This document shows positions 52,144 through 61,092 of a stretch of DNA of 64,000 nt, one piece after another. This stretch comes from Myxococcales bacterium (GTDB taxonomy: Bacteria > Myxococcota_A > Polyangia > Polyangiales > Polyangiaceae), in NCBI GenBank assembly GCA_016703425.1, contig JADJCA010000008.1, positions 484,001-548,000 on the forward strand. Reading direction: 5' to 3'. Each line of letters begins with the position of its first letter. Positions within the stretch are counted from its first letter, which is position 1. A program made the position numbers and the translations under genes. The notes under the pieces were generated by a model that was not told the DNA's origin, searched no databases, and worked only from the letters and a program-made list of their open reading frames with translations.

Positions 52144-53046
52144 TCAGGGGAGCGGAGCCGAAAAGGCGGCGGCAACCAGGCCGGGAACGACGGTTACAGT
52201 CGCCGAGGCCTTCTTCGGGGAGGCGTCGAGCCAAAGCCACGTGGCGAGGCCCAGCGACACGAGGCCCGTGCCGAGGGCGATGTCACCGACGAGGAAGCGC
52301 GTCCGGATCGAATCGGTCTCCGATTCGGGGCAGGTCTTGGTGGCGGCGCAGGGCGCGCGTTCGATGGCGTTGAGATCGCCCTTGGCCGTGGCGGCGAAAT
52401 AGGCGAACGCCCCGACTCCCGCGACGCCCAACGCCCCAAGCGCCAGGCTCGCCACCGGAGGGCCACGTCGGGGCGAAGGCGGCTCAGACGGCGGCGCATC
52501 GACGACGGCTGCGGGCGACGCCGCTTGGGAGGGCGACGGAGACCCAACCCCGAAGCGGGCTTCGACGAGCTGGTTCTTCGCGCCAGCGGCCACGAGGGTC
52601 TTCACCTCTGCGACCGCATCCCCAAGGCGGAACGTGAATCGACGCTCGCCCGGGTCGACAGCCACCGGGGTCCCGGTCAACCGCGACAGCAGGGCCGCTC
52701 CATCCACGAAGACCGAGGCCGAGGCGTCCGTGGTCCCATCGGCGCGGCGCGCGACGAGGACCACGGTAGGCATCGAGGCCTCGATTTCGGCCCGCCACTT
52801 CTCGCAATTTCGGCGCACGATGGCTGGGCACGCCTCGCTCGCACAGGTGAGAGTCAGGGCGCGCGCCTCCGTGTAGCGGCCTTCGTCGCGCCGCGCCTGC
52901 GCGCCGTCAGAGGCCGCGAGGCACTGGTCGAGCGATGGAGGGGCGGCGAGGGCTTCTGAGGCGACGAGCAAGAATGACAGTGACGCGGCCAAGCGGGCGG
53001 CGCGTCGCGCGGGGGCGTAAGTGGGCCGGCGCACGGCGTGGAGCAC
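52144..53046 (-). CDS. PEGA-like membrane protein, paralogue of 17380-18360
   Basis: About 300 residues; a start at GTG 53046 or 53034, since the signal peptide follows (SFLLVASEALA). After it come a TPR-like short helical part with cysteines (EACPAIVRRNCEKW), a PEGA-like segment (SVFVDGAALLSRLTGTPVAV then DPGERRF), a linker, and two transmembrane helices enclosing CAATKTCPESE. Layout and the cysteine loop match the kinase-linked protein at 17380-18360. It lies upstream of the activator-kinase pair on the same strand. Confidence 0.65.
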   Translation of the reverse strand: MLHAVRRPTYAPARRAARLAASLSFLLVASEALAAPPSLDQCLAASDGAQARRDEGRYTEARALTLTCASEACPAIVRRNCEKWRAEIEASMPTVVLVARRADGTTDASASVFVDGAALLSRLTGTPVAVDPGERRFTFRLGDAVAEVKTLVAAGAKNQLVEARFGVGSPSPSQAASPAAVVDAPPSEPPSPRRGPPVASLALGALGVAGVGAFAYFAATAKGDLNAIERAPCAATKTCPESETDSIRTRFLVGDIALGTGLVSLGLATWLWLDASPKKASATVTVVPGLVAAAFSAPLP

Positions 53047-53061
53047 GAAGAGCGTGATAGC

Positions 53062-54003
53062 ATGATGCGCTCGATGCGGCTGAGATCGGTTGCAACCGAA
53101 GCACTGCGAATTCGCGCTCGAACCGCGACGTGGGCGCTCGCATTGGCGCTCGCCGCAGGCGGCTGCACGTTGCTCGAAACGATCCCTGACCTCTCGCACG
53201 GCATCACCGGCCAACCCGGTCGCGACGGCGCCACCGGTGACGACGCGGCGGGCGATGCAGCCTTGCTGGATGGCGCCGGAGGTGGCGACGCGGGGAGCGG
53301 GGGTGACGCGACGCAAGACGGCGCGCAAGCGACCTACCCGCAGACCGTCACAAGCGATGCGCCCCTCGCGTACTACCGCTTTGCGGAAGCCTCCGGGACC
53401 ACCGCATTGGACGAAGGAGGGCTTCGACCGGGCGCTTACAACGCGGGCGTGACGCTCGGCGCGGCAGGCGCCATCGCGGGAAACGCCGCGGTGTTGCTCA
53501 ATGGCACCAGCGGGGGCGTAGACGCCGCCAACATCGATTTCACGGATCGCGCCCCGTTCACCTTCGAGACATGGCTCAACGTGCAGACGATCAAGAGCAC
53601 CAACCAGATGCTCTTTCAGCGGGACCTGTCCTCGGGCGGGCGCCAGCAGTTCGGCGCGTACATCAACTCGACTGAGGGGCTGGTCTGCGAGCGCTGGGTG
53701 GCGGGTAACGGCGTCTTCGCGCGCTCCGTCGGCCCCGGTGGCGTGGGGATCGAGAGCGGAACCTTCGTGCACGTGGCCTGTGTCTACGACGGAAGCGAGC
53801 TCAGGCTCTTCAAGGACGGAGAACTGCTCGCGTCGACGCCCGACACTCGCAGTCAAGCGGCGAAGGTCGGCACGAAGCTCTCCATCGGCTACGACGACGT
53901 CGGCCTGAGCTATTTCGGCGGCGTCCTCGACGAGTTCGCGATCTACGACAAGGCCCTCTCGGCGACCCGGCTCAAGGCGCACTTCGACGCACGGGCGCGG
54001 TAG
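53062..54003 (+). CDS. LamG-domain lipoprotein
   Basis: 313 residues from ATG 53062. Lipobox LAAGGC near residue 35, a Gly/Asp/Ala tether of about 60 residues, and one LamG/concanavalin-like domain (AYYRFAEASGTTALDEGG to IYDKALSATRLKAHFDAR). LamG domains bind glycans or protein ligands at the surface. The start is only about 15-28 bases from the divergent PEGA-like gene, so control elements must overlap the coding ends. Confidence 0.75.
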   Translation: MMRSMRLRSVATEALRIRARTATWALALALAAGGCTLLETIPDLSHGITGQPGRDGATGDDAAGDAALLDGAGGGDAGSGGDATQDGAQATYPQTVTSDAPLAYYRFAEASGTTALDEGGLRPGAYNAGVTLGAAGAIAGNAAVLLNGTSGGVDAANIDFTDRAPFTFETWLNVQTIKSTNQMLFQRDLSSGGRQQFGAYINSTEGLVCERWVAGNGVFARSVGPGGVGIESGTFVHVACVYDGSELRLFKDGELLASTPDTRSQAAKVGTKLSIGYDDVGLSYFGGVLDEFAIYDKALSATRLKAHFDARAR

Positions 54004-54085
54004 GTGCCATCGCTTCGCGAGCCCCGGGCCCCGACGCGGGCGTATACTCCCGCGCGCCCGGGCATGCTTCACGCGAGTCTCCCAT

Positions 54086-55432
54086 GACCTGCGCGTCGCC
54101 CTCGGCGAGCTCGACGAACTGCGCTTCGGGCGCGGGCGCGAACGAGCCTTCACGACGACCGGACGCACGGCCGAGCTGCTCATCCCCGACCCGCGCATGT
54201 CGGGAAAACACGCGCGTCTCCGGCGGCTCCCCGACGGCACGTTCCTGCTGGAAGACCTGGGCTCGACGAACGGCTCGTTCGTCGCGCAGCAGCGCGTCGA
54301 GAGCTTCGCCTTCGCCGGCGGCGGCGAGCAGGCGTTTTTGCTGGGAGCCACCGCGTTTCTCTACGCCGAGGAAGAGACGGGCGCAGGCACGGCCGTCGTC
54401 ATCGACTCGGCATCGCGCAAGTCGCGGCCGCGCGGCATGGCGACGCTGGTGCCCCATCAAGACGAGGCGATGCCGCGCCTCCTCCGCGTCGCACTGTCGA
54501 CGTTGCCAATTCTGCTGCTCGGGCCGAGCGGCTCCGGAAAGGAGGTGCTCGCTCGAACGATCCACGAGATCTCCGGCCGCGCCGGCCCGTTCGTCGCGAT
54601 CAACTGCGGAGCGCTTGCGCCGGCACTCGTCGAGGGTTTGCTCTTCGGCCACGTGAAAGGCGCGTTCTCGGGCGCCCTCAAGGACGAACCGGGCCTCATC
54701 CGCTCAGCCCATCAGGGCACGTTGCTGCTCGACGAGATCGGCGAATTGCCCGCGGCCGCGCAGGCCACGCTCCTGCGCGTGCTCCAGGAGCGCGAGGTCC
54801 TCCCCGTTGGAGCGACCAAGCCCGTACCGGTCGACGTGCGCATCCTCTCGGCGACGTTGCGGTCCATCGACGAGAGCCCGAACTTTCGCCCCGATCTCTA
54901 CGCGCGCATTTCAGCCTTCGTGCACCGCATTCCGCCGCTCTGCGAGCGAAAGGCCGATCTCGGTATCCTTGTCGCCGACCTCTTGCCTCGCGTGGCGCCG
55001 GAGCAAGCGGAGGTGACGCGCTTCGCGCCCGAGCTCGTCTCCGCCCTTGTGGCTCACGACTGGCCGCTCAACGTCCGAGAGCTGGAGCACGTCTTGTCGG
55101 TGGCCACGGTGACGGCGACCACGGCGCTCCTTCGGATGGAGCACGTTGGCGCCGCGCTCACCAAGAGCGTGAAGCGCGACCCAGACGCCGCCAAGGCTCC
55201 CTCAGGAACGCCCAAAGGCCCGCCCAAGAGCCAGAGCGACGACGACGAGGACGGCGACGTAAGCCGCCCGCTCTCGGAGGCGGAAGAGAAGACGAAAGCC
55301 GAGCTCGTGGCGATGCTCGAAAAGACGAGCGGGAACGTGAGCGAAGTGTCACGGCTCATGGGCAAGACGCGCATGCAGATTCATCGGTGGGCGAAACGCT
55401 TCGGCGTCGACCTCGAGAGCTTCCGCAAGTAA
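54086..55432 (+). CDS. FHA-domain sigma-54-type activator with GAFSGA; start uncertain
   Basis: About 449 residues. FHA sequence (MSGKHARLRRLPDGTFLLED then LGSTNGSFV) is preceded by LRFGRGRE in the same frame, but no normal start codon is visible in that frame. ATG 54064 would be in frame if one C of 54081-54083 were removed. AAA+: Walker A GPSGSGKE, loop GAFSGA (Thr to Ser), Walker B GTLLLDEIGELP. C-terminal helix-turn-helix GNVSEVSRLMGKTRMQIHRW. The position given is where similarity begins. It should contact sigma-54, perhaps less well than with Thr. Confidence 0.75.
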   Translation, partial: DLRVALGELDELRFGRGRERAFTTTGRTAELLIPDPRMSGKHARLRRLPDGTFLLEDLGSTNGSFVAQQRVESFAFAGGGEQAFLLGATAFLYAEEETGAGTAVVIDSASRKSRPRGMATLVPHQDEAMPRLLRVALSTLPILLLGPSGSGKEVLARTIHEISGRAGPFVAINCGALAPALVEGLLFGHVKGAFSGALKDEPGLIRSAHQGTLLLDEIGELPAAAQATLLRVLQEREVLPVGATKPVPVDVRILSATLRSIDESPNFRPDLYARISAFVHRIPPLCERKADLGILVADLLPRVAPEQAEVTRFAPELVSALVAHDWPLNVRELEHVLSVATVTATTALLRMEHVGAALTKSVKRDPDAAKAPSGTPKGPPKSQSDDDEDGDVSRPLSEAEEKTKAELVAMLEKTSGNVSEVSRLMGKTRMQIHRWAKRFGVDLESFRK

Positions 55433-55454
55433 GGCAGAGATCCCTTGGATCGAC

Positions 55455-55862
55455 TCAGCCTTCGGTGTTGCGCATGAAGTCGGCGACCTGAGCGAAGCGC
55501 GCGTCCAGGAACTCGCGGACCTCGCCGGTCACGCCGTGCGCGTCCATCGCGCGCCCCATGCACCGAAGCCACGCGTCACGCATCGCGAGGTCGACGAGGA
55601 CGCGTCCGTGGCGCATGCGAAGGCGCGGGTGTCCGTGAGCCGCGACGTAGTCCTGCGGTCCGCCGAGCCACCCCACCAGGAAGAGCGCGAAGCGCTCGCG
55701 GGCGCCGCGGTCGATGTGGCCCTCGGCCGTGAGCGGGTGGAGCTTCGCGAGACCCGGCTCGCCCTCCTCCATCACGTCGTAAAACGTCTCGGCGAGCCGA
55801 ACGACGGCGTCACGTCCGCCGAGGCGCGTGAACGGGGAATCGCTCTCCGTAGGAACCCACAC
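55455..55862 (-). CDS. Group II truncated haemoglobin (trHbO-like)
   Basis: 135 residues from GTG 55862. RLGGRDAVVRLAETFYDVM opens helices of the truncated-globin fold; LHPL, then GGPQDYVAAHGHPRLRMRH carries the proximal His; VDLAMRDAWLRCM is the group II C-terminal signature with its Trp. These haem proteins bind O2 or NO in the cytoplasm. It is the last gene behind a 297-residue unknown protein (13-base gap) and a small lipoprotein. Confidence 0.85.
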   Translation of the reverse strand: MWVPTESDSPFTRLGGRDAVVRLAETFYDVMEEGEPGLAKLHPLTAEGHIDRGARERFALFLVGWLGGPQDYVAAHGHPRLRMRHGRVLVDLAMRDAWLRCMGRAMDAHGVTGEVREFLDARFAQVADFMRNTEG

Positions 55863-55875
55863 GAGGGCCTCCCGC

Positions 55876-56769
55876 TCAGAGTTCGCCGTAGGCGCGCGAG
55901 ATGACCCGCCGAGCCACGCTCTGGATGCCCGTGTGCTCGAAGGGACTCGTCGTGAGGTCGAGCGCCGCGGCGATGGTGTCGAGCTTGTCGTCGGCGACCT
56001 CGAGGCCGCTCTTCACGCGATCCCAGACACTCTCGCGAGTGAGGCCCTTGTTCGCGACAAAACCTTCGAGCGTGCCCTTGGCGGCATCGAGGTTCGACAC
56101 GGCCAAGGCGCGCTGCTCGGCGATGGACGAGCCCGGCAAGAGGCTCACGATGCGCGAGAACCGACCGTTTTCACCGAAGAGGTCGTCGCTGGCAGACTGC
56201 ACCATGTCGATGCTGCGCGAGAGAAAGTCGGGGCCCAGCGGCAGGAGGCCGTCGAAGCACACCCAGGCGGCGATGCGAATGGCGTCTTCCTTGGCCGCGT
56301 TTCCCAGAGACGAGGCGAAGTCCCCGATGCTGTCGCCGGGGATTCCCGCCGAATAGCAGAACGCCGCAAGCTCCCCGACGAGCTTGAGGGCCGCGTCGAT
56401 GGCCTGCGTCGTGTCGGGCTTCGGCGTGATGTCGGTCAAAAACGAGAGCCACTCGAAGGCCTCGCCGGTCTTGTTGGCGAGCGCCGCCGCGCCGGCGAGC
56501 GTGCCCGTGTCGTCGATGAGGCGGTAGATCTGGACGGCCCGTTGGTAGCCGTTGTCGGGGTTCGCGTAGAGGGCGATGGCTCGCTCGCCGACCTGCTGGA
56601 TCAGGCCCTCGTCGCTCTCGCCGGTCACGTCACGGATCATGTCGTCCATGCGCGTGATGTTCTGCCACTCACCGGGAACCACGTAGTCCAAGAGCGACAA
56701 GACGCGGGTCGTCATGCTCGACGACGGCAACGCCTCAAGGACCTCGTGAATCATCATGTCATCGCTCAT
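55876..56769 (-). CDS. Unknown all-helical protein
   Basis: 297 residues, no signal peptide, mostly amphipathic helix (MMIHEVLEALPSSSM, AVQIYRLIDDTGTLAG, DTIAAALDLTTSP). No motif was recognised. It is placed between a small lipoprotein and the truncated-globin gene, and may be co-transcribed with the latter. The coding evidence is good: long, low-bias helices and correct spacing to its neighbours. Confidence 0.7.
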   Translation of the reverse strand: MSDDMMIHEVLEALPSSSMTTRVLSLLDYVVPGEWQNITRMDDMIRDVTGESDEGLIQQVGERAIALYANPDNGYQRAVQIYRLIDDTGTLAGAAALANKTGEAFEWLSFLTDITPKPDTTQAIDAALKLVGELAAFCYSAGIPGDSIGDFASSLGNAAKEDAIRIAAWVCFDGLLPLGPDFLSRSIDMVQSASDDLFGENGRFSRIVSLLPGSSIAEQRALAVSNLDAAKGTLEGFVANKGLTRESVWDRVKSGLEVADDKLDTIAAALDLTTSPFEHTGIQSVARRVISRAYGEL

Positions 56770-56851
56770 GGTCGTCTTTTCCGATGCTGGCTGAGGGGCT
56801 GGCTGGTGCGGGGCTGGCTGGTGCGGGCTGATCGTGCGTGTGCGTTGCGGG

Positions 56852-57352
56852 TCAGAGCTTGGCCAAGCCCTTGAGGTCGAACTTCTCGAGGAGCGCCTTG
56901 CGAGCCGCCGCGTCGAGCGATGGCGAGCTCACCTTCGCTTGGTATCGTCCGACCAGGAGCGCCGACTGCTTCGCCCCGACCGTCACCAGGGGGTACTCGC
57001 CAACCTTCTCTTTGGCCTCTTCGAACTTCTTCTTGGCTGCAACGTCGCCCTCCGTATCGGAGATCGACAGCGTGGCGAGCGTCGCGCCGTCCTTCTTGAG
57101 GTCTGCCTGTGCGAAGCCGTCCTTTTCCTGCGTGAAGACCCGCGAGGCCCCGCCTTCCCCGTCGGCCGGAAAGAACTTGTTGAACTTCCCGCCTTCGGTT
57201 TTTGCGGGAGCGGGCGTCTCGGCAGCGGCAGCCGACTTCGCCGCCTGTCCGGCCTGGTCCCAGCGCGTGGGCTCCTTGCTGCAAGCCAGCGAAAACGCCA
57301 AAGCGAACGAAAGCGAGAGGCCGGCTGTCCGAGCCATGAAACGCGTCTTCAT
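56852..57352 (-). CDS. Small predicted lipoprotein, unknown
   Basis: 166 residues. Lipobox FSLAC near residue 24, then SKEPTRWDQAGQAAKSAA. The mature part resembles a small beta-helical domain with FNKFFPADGEGGASRVFTQE and ends in helix (DAAARKALLEKFDLKGLAKL). No family is recognised. It precedes the helical protein and globin genes on the same strand by 82 bases. Confidence 0.65.
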   Translation of the reverse strand: MKTRFMARTAGLSLSFALAFSLACSKEPTRWDQAGQAAKSAAAAETPAPAKTEGGKFNKFFPADGEGGASRVFTQEKDGFAQADLKKDGATLATLSISDTEGDVAAKKKFEEAKEKVGEYPLVTVGAKQSALLVGRYQAKVSSPSLDAAARKALLEKFDLKGLAKL

Positions 57353-57417
57353 GACCGCGTTCTACCTGCCAACGGCGCCTACGGTCGATGCTTTTCCTCG
57401 TCGCCGGCTCGCGGCGC

Positions 57418-58911
57418 TCAGAGGGCTCCCGCGCGACGAAGGAGCGCCGCCACGTCGATGTCGGCCGGCGTCTCCGGGCCATAGTCCGCCCCCGTCGCCG
57501 TCACGGGCTCGCGATCGATGACGTTTCGATTGCGACGCTCGAGGTCGAAGCGCTCGAGGTGCTCTCGATCGGCCGTGGGGCACGACGCGAGCTCGGCGCT
57601 CGCCGAGGGATGCGCGCCCCAACGCATCTCCACGCAGTGGTACGGGTCGAAGGAGAGATCGTAGACACGTTGGGCGATGGCCTCGAGCGACAAACTCACG
57701 GGAGCGCCCGCGCTGTTGGTGTAGCTCACGTGACAGGCCGCCGAAGCCTGGTGGGCACGCCACGCGGCGCCGAGCGCTTGGAGCATCGCCTCTTTGGCGG
57801 GGCCGCGGAGGGGCGCGAGCGCAGTGGTCACAAAGGTGTACAGCGCACGAAAGCTCGCGCGCAGACGGGCATCGCGACTGGGCGTCGAAAAGGCCTCCCA
57901 GTCGCCTTCCGCCGCATAGATGTTCGGCGGCAGCGGGCCGAGCGGGAGCGCTGCCGTGGCGCGCGCCGCGTCCACCGATGCGATGCGTGCGTTCAAGTCG
58001 ACGCAGAGCTGATCGAGTTTTTCGCTGAACTTCTTGTCGGCGCTCTTCGCGGTGCCGCCGAGCGCCGTCGTGAGCCAGTCGAAGTAGGCGTTGCCGTGGC
58101 CGTATTGCTCCTCGCCGTAGTCCGCGAGCTCGTCGTTGCGCGACGCGGACACGCTCCCGAAGAAGTCGACGGCCTGCGGCCGGAAGTTCCGGAAGCCTCC
58201 TCCCTGGGCGCGGCCCCCGACGGCGTAGGCACCTTCGGCGAAGCGACCGAAGGTGAGCGAGTTGTCGGGGTGACCGTCGATGGTCCAGATGCTCCCGTCG
58301 GCGTCGACGCGGTAGACGATGAGGACGTGCCCGTTGGGGTCGTAGTAGACGGTGCCAGGCCGCAACGATGCGCGGCTCGGCTTGATGGGATAGGTGTCCG
58401 ACTCCTCAACCTCGGGAGCCATTCGAAAGAACCCGCTGTGGACCGAGCCGGAGATGCGCGTCATGAGGCTCTGCATCGTGCGCGAGCCGCCGGCGCTGGC
58501 GAAGGTCAGGGGGTGGTTGCCCGCCGAGTAGCGTTGGTCGGCTCCTGTTCCTTCGATGCTCGCGACGTAGCGAAACGGACGCCGCGTCTTCACCGCGAAG
58601 TAGGCGCGGAGCTCCATGGGGACGTCAGCGCAATCGGCGAACAGATCGAGCGGCGCGTCGGTCGCGGCTTTGAGCGAGTTGATCGACGGATCGTTGATGC
58701 ACTCGTTGAGCTTGGTGCAGCGCCCCTCCGCGCGCGCCGTTCCGAGCCTGGCGATCCAGTTGGAGAACGCCCGCTCGGCGGCCGCATCCCAAGGGCGCGT
58801 CCCTTCCGTGAGGGCGTCGGCGAGGTCGTCGGTCTCCGGCTCCACGCTGCAGCCGGAACCGAGGGCCACCACCAACATCGAGCCAAAGAGGCCGCTCTTG
58901 AGACGTCGCAT
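57418..58911 (-). CDS. Predicted lipoprotein with possible papain-like core, unknown
   Basis: 497 residues from ATG 58911. Lipobox LGSGC near residue 20. The mature region has PMELRAYFAVKTRRPFRYVA, then PNGHVLIVYRV and IWTIDGHPDN, an arrangement that recalls NlpC/P60 or transglutaminase-like folds (candidate His), with cysteines upstream (CTKLNEC, CADVP). No catalytic triad can be assigned by eye. The C-terminal 250 residues are helical. It is divergent from 59083 across 171 bases. Confidence 0.55.
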   Translation of the reverse strand: MRRLKSGLFGSMLVVALGSGCSVEPETDDLADALTEGTRPWDAAAERAFSNWIARLGTARAEGRCTKLNECINDPSINSLKAATDAPLDLFADCADVPMELRAYFAVKTRRPFRYVASIEGTGADQRYSAGNHPLTFASAGGSRTMQSLMTRISGSVHSGFFRMAPEVEESDTYPIKPSRASLRPGTVYYDPNGHVLIVYRVDADGSIWTIDGHPDNSLTFGRFAEGAYAVGGRAQGGGFRNFRPQAVDFFGSVSASRNDELADYGEEQYGHGNAYFDWLTTALGGTAKSADKKFSEKLDQLCVDLNARIASVDAARATAALPLGPLPPNIYAAEGDWEAFSTPSRDARLRASFRALYTFVTTALAPLRGPAKEAMLQALGAAWRAHQASAACHVSYTNSAGAPVSLSLEAIAQRVYDLSFDPYHCVEMRWGAHPSASAELASCPTADREHLERFDLERRNRNVIDREPVTATGADYGPETPADIDVAALLRRAGAL

Positions 58912-59082
58912 GTCCCCCTGGCAGCAACGAACGTGCCGGACGACGAGCGCGCGCCGCTGCGGGTTTTTCCTTGCTCGACAGGGATCGGTGTCACCTCGAT
59001 CCACGGCGAGGGGCCGCATCCGCCGTGACCAAAACTTTTTCCGCCAAGAGAACCGCGAGGCCAACGCTGCTAAGGTTCGTGC

Positions 59083-60294
59083 ATGCGCCGTGTCTCCCTC
59101 GCTCGGGCCTTGCTCGTGGGCCTCCTCGCCTGCGGCTCCACGGCCTCCGACTCGCTTGCCCCGACGACCGGTGAGACGCCCGACGCAGGTCCCGTGATCG
59201 TCGCACCGCCCGTCGACCGCGACGCCGGCGGCATCGTGCGCGGCGACAGCGGCGCGGACCTCACCAAGGACACAGATCAAGACGGCGTGCCCGACGCCGT
59301 CGAGGGCACCGGCGACGACGACGGCGACGGCAAGCCGAATTTCGACGATCCCATCAACGACGGCTTGCCGGCGGCCATCAAGCTGATTCCCATCAGCACC
59401 AACTTCACCAACCCCGTAGGCATCGACTACCACGAGCCCACCAACTCGGTGGTCCTCTCGGTGAACTACAGCACCGGCTCGCCGGTCGGCTTCGAGCGCA
59501 TCGAGTTCGACGGAAAGCACTACCCGTTCTCGACCCTGAGCGGCCTCACGGAGGAGGTGAAGATCGCGACGGCCCGCTCCGGCAACCCCGGCGGGTTCAC
59601 TGTCGGCGATCTGTTCGTTGGCAACGGCAACGACGGCGAGATCGCCCGCATCACAGCGGGCGGCGCGTCGGTCGTGAACCCCTGGGTCACCCTCGCCGGC
59701 GACAACAACGGGCTGATGCGTGGCTCGCTCTACGTTGACCGGACGGGCGTCTTCGGCGGCGATCTACTGGCAGCCACGACGCTGGGCGAGCTGTGGCGCA
59801 TCACCGCCGCGGGCGTGGCGACTCGCGTCGCGCGCGTCGACGGCGTGCATTTCGAAGGACTCGTGGTAGCGCCCAACAAGCCCGCCCGCTTCGGGCCCCT
59901 CGCCGGCAAAGCGCTCGTGGGCGCCGAGGCGCAAGGTCTTCTCTACGCCTTCGGAACCGATGGCCAGTACGTGACCTACACGCTCGGCGTCAACGTGGAG
60001 GACATCGACCTCAACACCGGAAAGGAGAACTTCTTCGGCGTCGACTACGCCGCCGCGAAGCTGCTCGGCGCCGATCCTTCGCAGTGGGGCACGATGGTCG
60101 GCGACGTGATCCTCACGCAGGAGTTTCCCGCGGCTGGGACGTCAGGCCTCTTCCGCCTCAAGTGGGACGGCACCAACGTCGTGGCTCAGTTGATCCCGCT
60201 CACGGCCGACTCGGCGCCAGTGTCGCAATGGGAGCACGTCACCTTCGCCGCCGCTGGCATCGCCGAGCTTCCTCCCGTGCCGGTCGTGCGCTGA
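59083..60294 (+). CDS. Lipoprotein with thrombospondin-type-3-like Ca-binding repeat and propeller domain
   Basis: 403 residues. Lipobox LLAC near residue 17, tether, then DTDQDGVPDAVEGTGDDDGD, an Asp-rich calcium-binding repeat. The remaining sequence alternates short strands with conserved Gly and Asn (GDLFVGNGNDGEIARITAGG, AGDNNGLMRGSLYVD), resembling an NHL/beta-propeller. Surface exposed. Function unknown. Confidence 0.65.
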   Translation: MRRVSLARALLVGLLACGSTASDSLAPTTGETPDAGPVIVAPPVDRDAGGIVRGDSGADLTKDTDQDGVPDAVEGTGDDDGDGKPNFDDPINDGLPAAIKLIPISTNFTNPVGIDYHEPTNSVVLSVNYSTGSPVGFERIEFDGKHYPFSTLSGLTEEVKIATARSGNPGGFTVGDLFVGNGNDGEIARITAGGASVVNPWVTLAGDNNGLMRGSLYVDRTGVFGGDLLAATTLGELWRITAAGVATRVARVDGVHFEGLVVAPNKPARFGPLAGKALVGAEAQGLLYAFGTDGQYVTYTLGVNVEDIDLNTGKENFFGVDYAAAKLLGADPSQWGTMVGDVILTQEFPAAGTSGLFRLKWDGTNVVAQLIPLTADSAPVSQWEHVTFAAAGIAELPPVPVVR

Positions 60295-60322
60295 CCGTCC
60301 TTCTCTGACGGAGGGCACGCGC

Positions 60323-60874
60323 TCAGAAGAAGCCACCGCGCGGCTTCGGACAACCCGGGAAGCCGGGGATGATGGCCGCGCCGAGGTTCAACTTGTTGTC
60401 GCAGCCGATGCCTTCGTAGAGCGTCAAGACGGTGCTGCACACGGCCGGATCGCCCAGCAACGAGACGCCTTGGCAGGCGTAGGTCTCGGCTGTGCATGCT
60501 TTCGGAAACGAGCAACAGATCGAGAGCTTCGTGCACACGGTGGCGGGATCGTGCCTCGGCGGCGCACCGGTACCGTTGCCGTTGCCGTTGCCGCTGCCGC
60601 CGTCTCCGTTGCCAGCGTTGCCATTCGGTCCGTTGCCGTTCGGGTCGTTCGCGGCGCCGTTGCCAGGTCCGGCGTCGGTGCCACTGGCACCTCCCGTCCC
60701 CGGCCCGGTCCCCGCTTCGCTGCCCGTGTACGTGCTCTGCGAGGACGACTGGCTCTGACGGTCGTCGTCTCCGGAGCCCTGCCACGGCGGCAGCTCGTCC
60801 TTGCCAGCGCAAGCGCTCGCGAGGATGCCGACGGAGACCAAGACGGACAGGTTGAGCGCGGCGCGTACGAACAT
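60323..60874 (-). CDS. Cysteine-rich low-complexity lipoprotein
   Basis: 183 residues from ATG 60874, with GGAGGC in front. Lipobox LASAC near residue 22, then a Gly/Asn/Pro-rich segment of about 70 residues built from GNGNGNGTG-type repeats, and a C-terminal small domain with eight cysteines (CTKLSICCSF, CTAETYACQGV, CSTVL, CDNKL, CPKP), likely disulfide bonded. No family is recognised; the spacing recalls other small myxobacterial Cys-rich lipoproteins. Confidence 0.65.
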   Translation of the reverse strand: MFVRAALNLSVLVSVGILASACAGKDELPPWQGSGDDDRQSQSSSQSTYTGSEAGTGPGTGGASGTDAGPGNGAANDPNGNGPNGNAGNGDGGSGNGNGNGTGAPPRHDPATVCTKLSICCSFPKACTAETYACQGVSLLGDPAVCSTVLTLYEGIGCDNKLNLGAAIIPGFPGCPKPRGGFF

Positions 60875-61092
60875 CGCGTCGCCTCCTTCAGGGATCGTGC
60901 CGACGGGAGCCCGCACCCTGGTGCGGTGAATCGGCCCGGAACGCGTCGCTCCCCCGCGAACGGCCGCAATGCGGCCCAATTCGGCCGGTTCGCGGGCGAT
61001 CCGCGGGGGATCACCACGTCGTCGATTGAAGCCTCGCATCGATATTTCTGCGACGGCGCTGCGCCTCACGGCTCCTCGGAACGGAGCCAAAG
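60875..61092. promoter_or_regulatory. Divergent region with three inverted repeats
   Basis: 218 bases between the Cys-rich lipoprotein and the gene at 61093. CCGCACC (60911-60917) and GGTGCGG (60920-60926) form a perfect dyad. CCCGCGAACGGCCG (60953-60966) pairs with CGGCCGGTTCGCGGG (60982-60996) with a single bulged base across a 15-base loop. GATCC-GCGGG-GGATC lies at 60998-61012. The middle element could be an operator or a strong RNA stem in the leader of the rightward gene. Confidence 0.5.

Noticed and set aside
50282..52402. 706-residue open frame opposite the kinase and activator
   Set aside because: Shadow frame covering intact kinase and activator genes.
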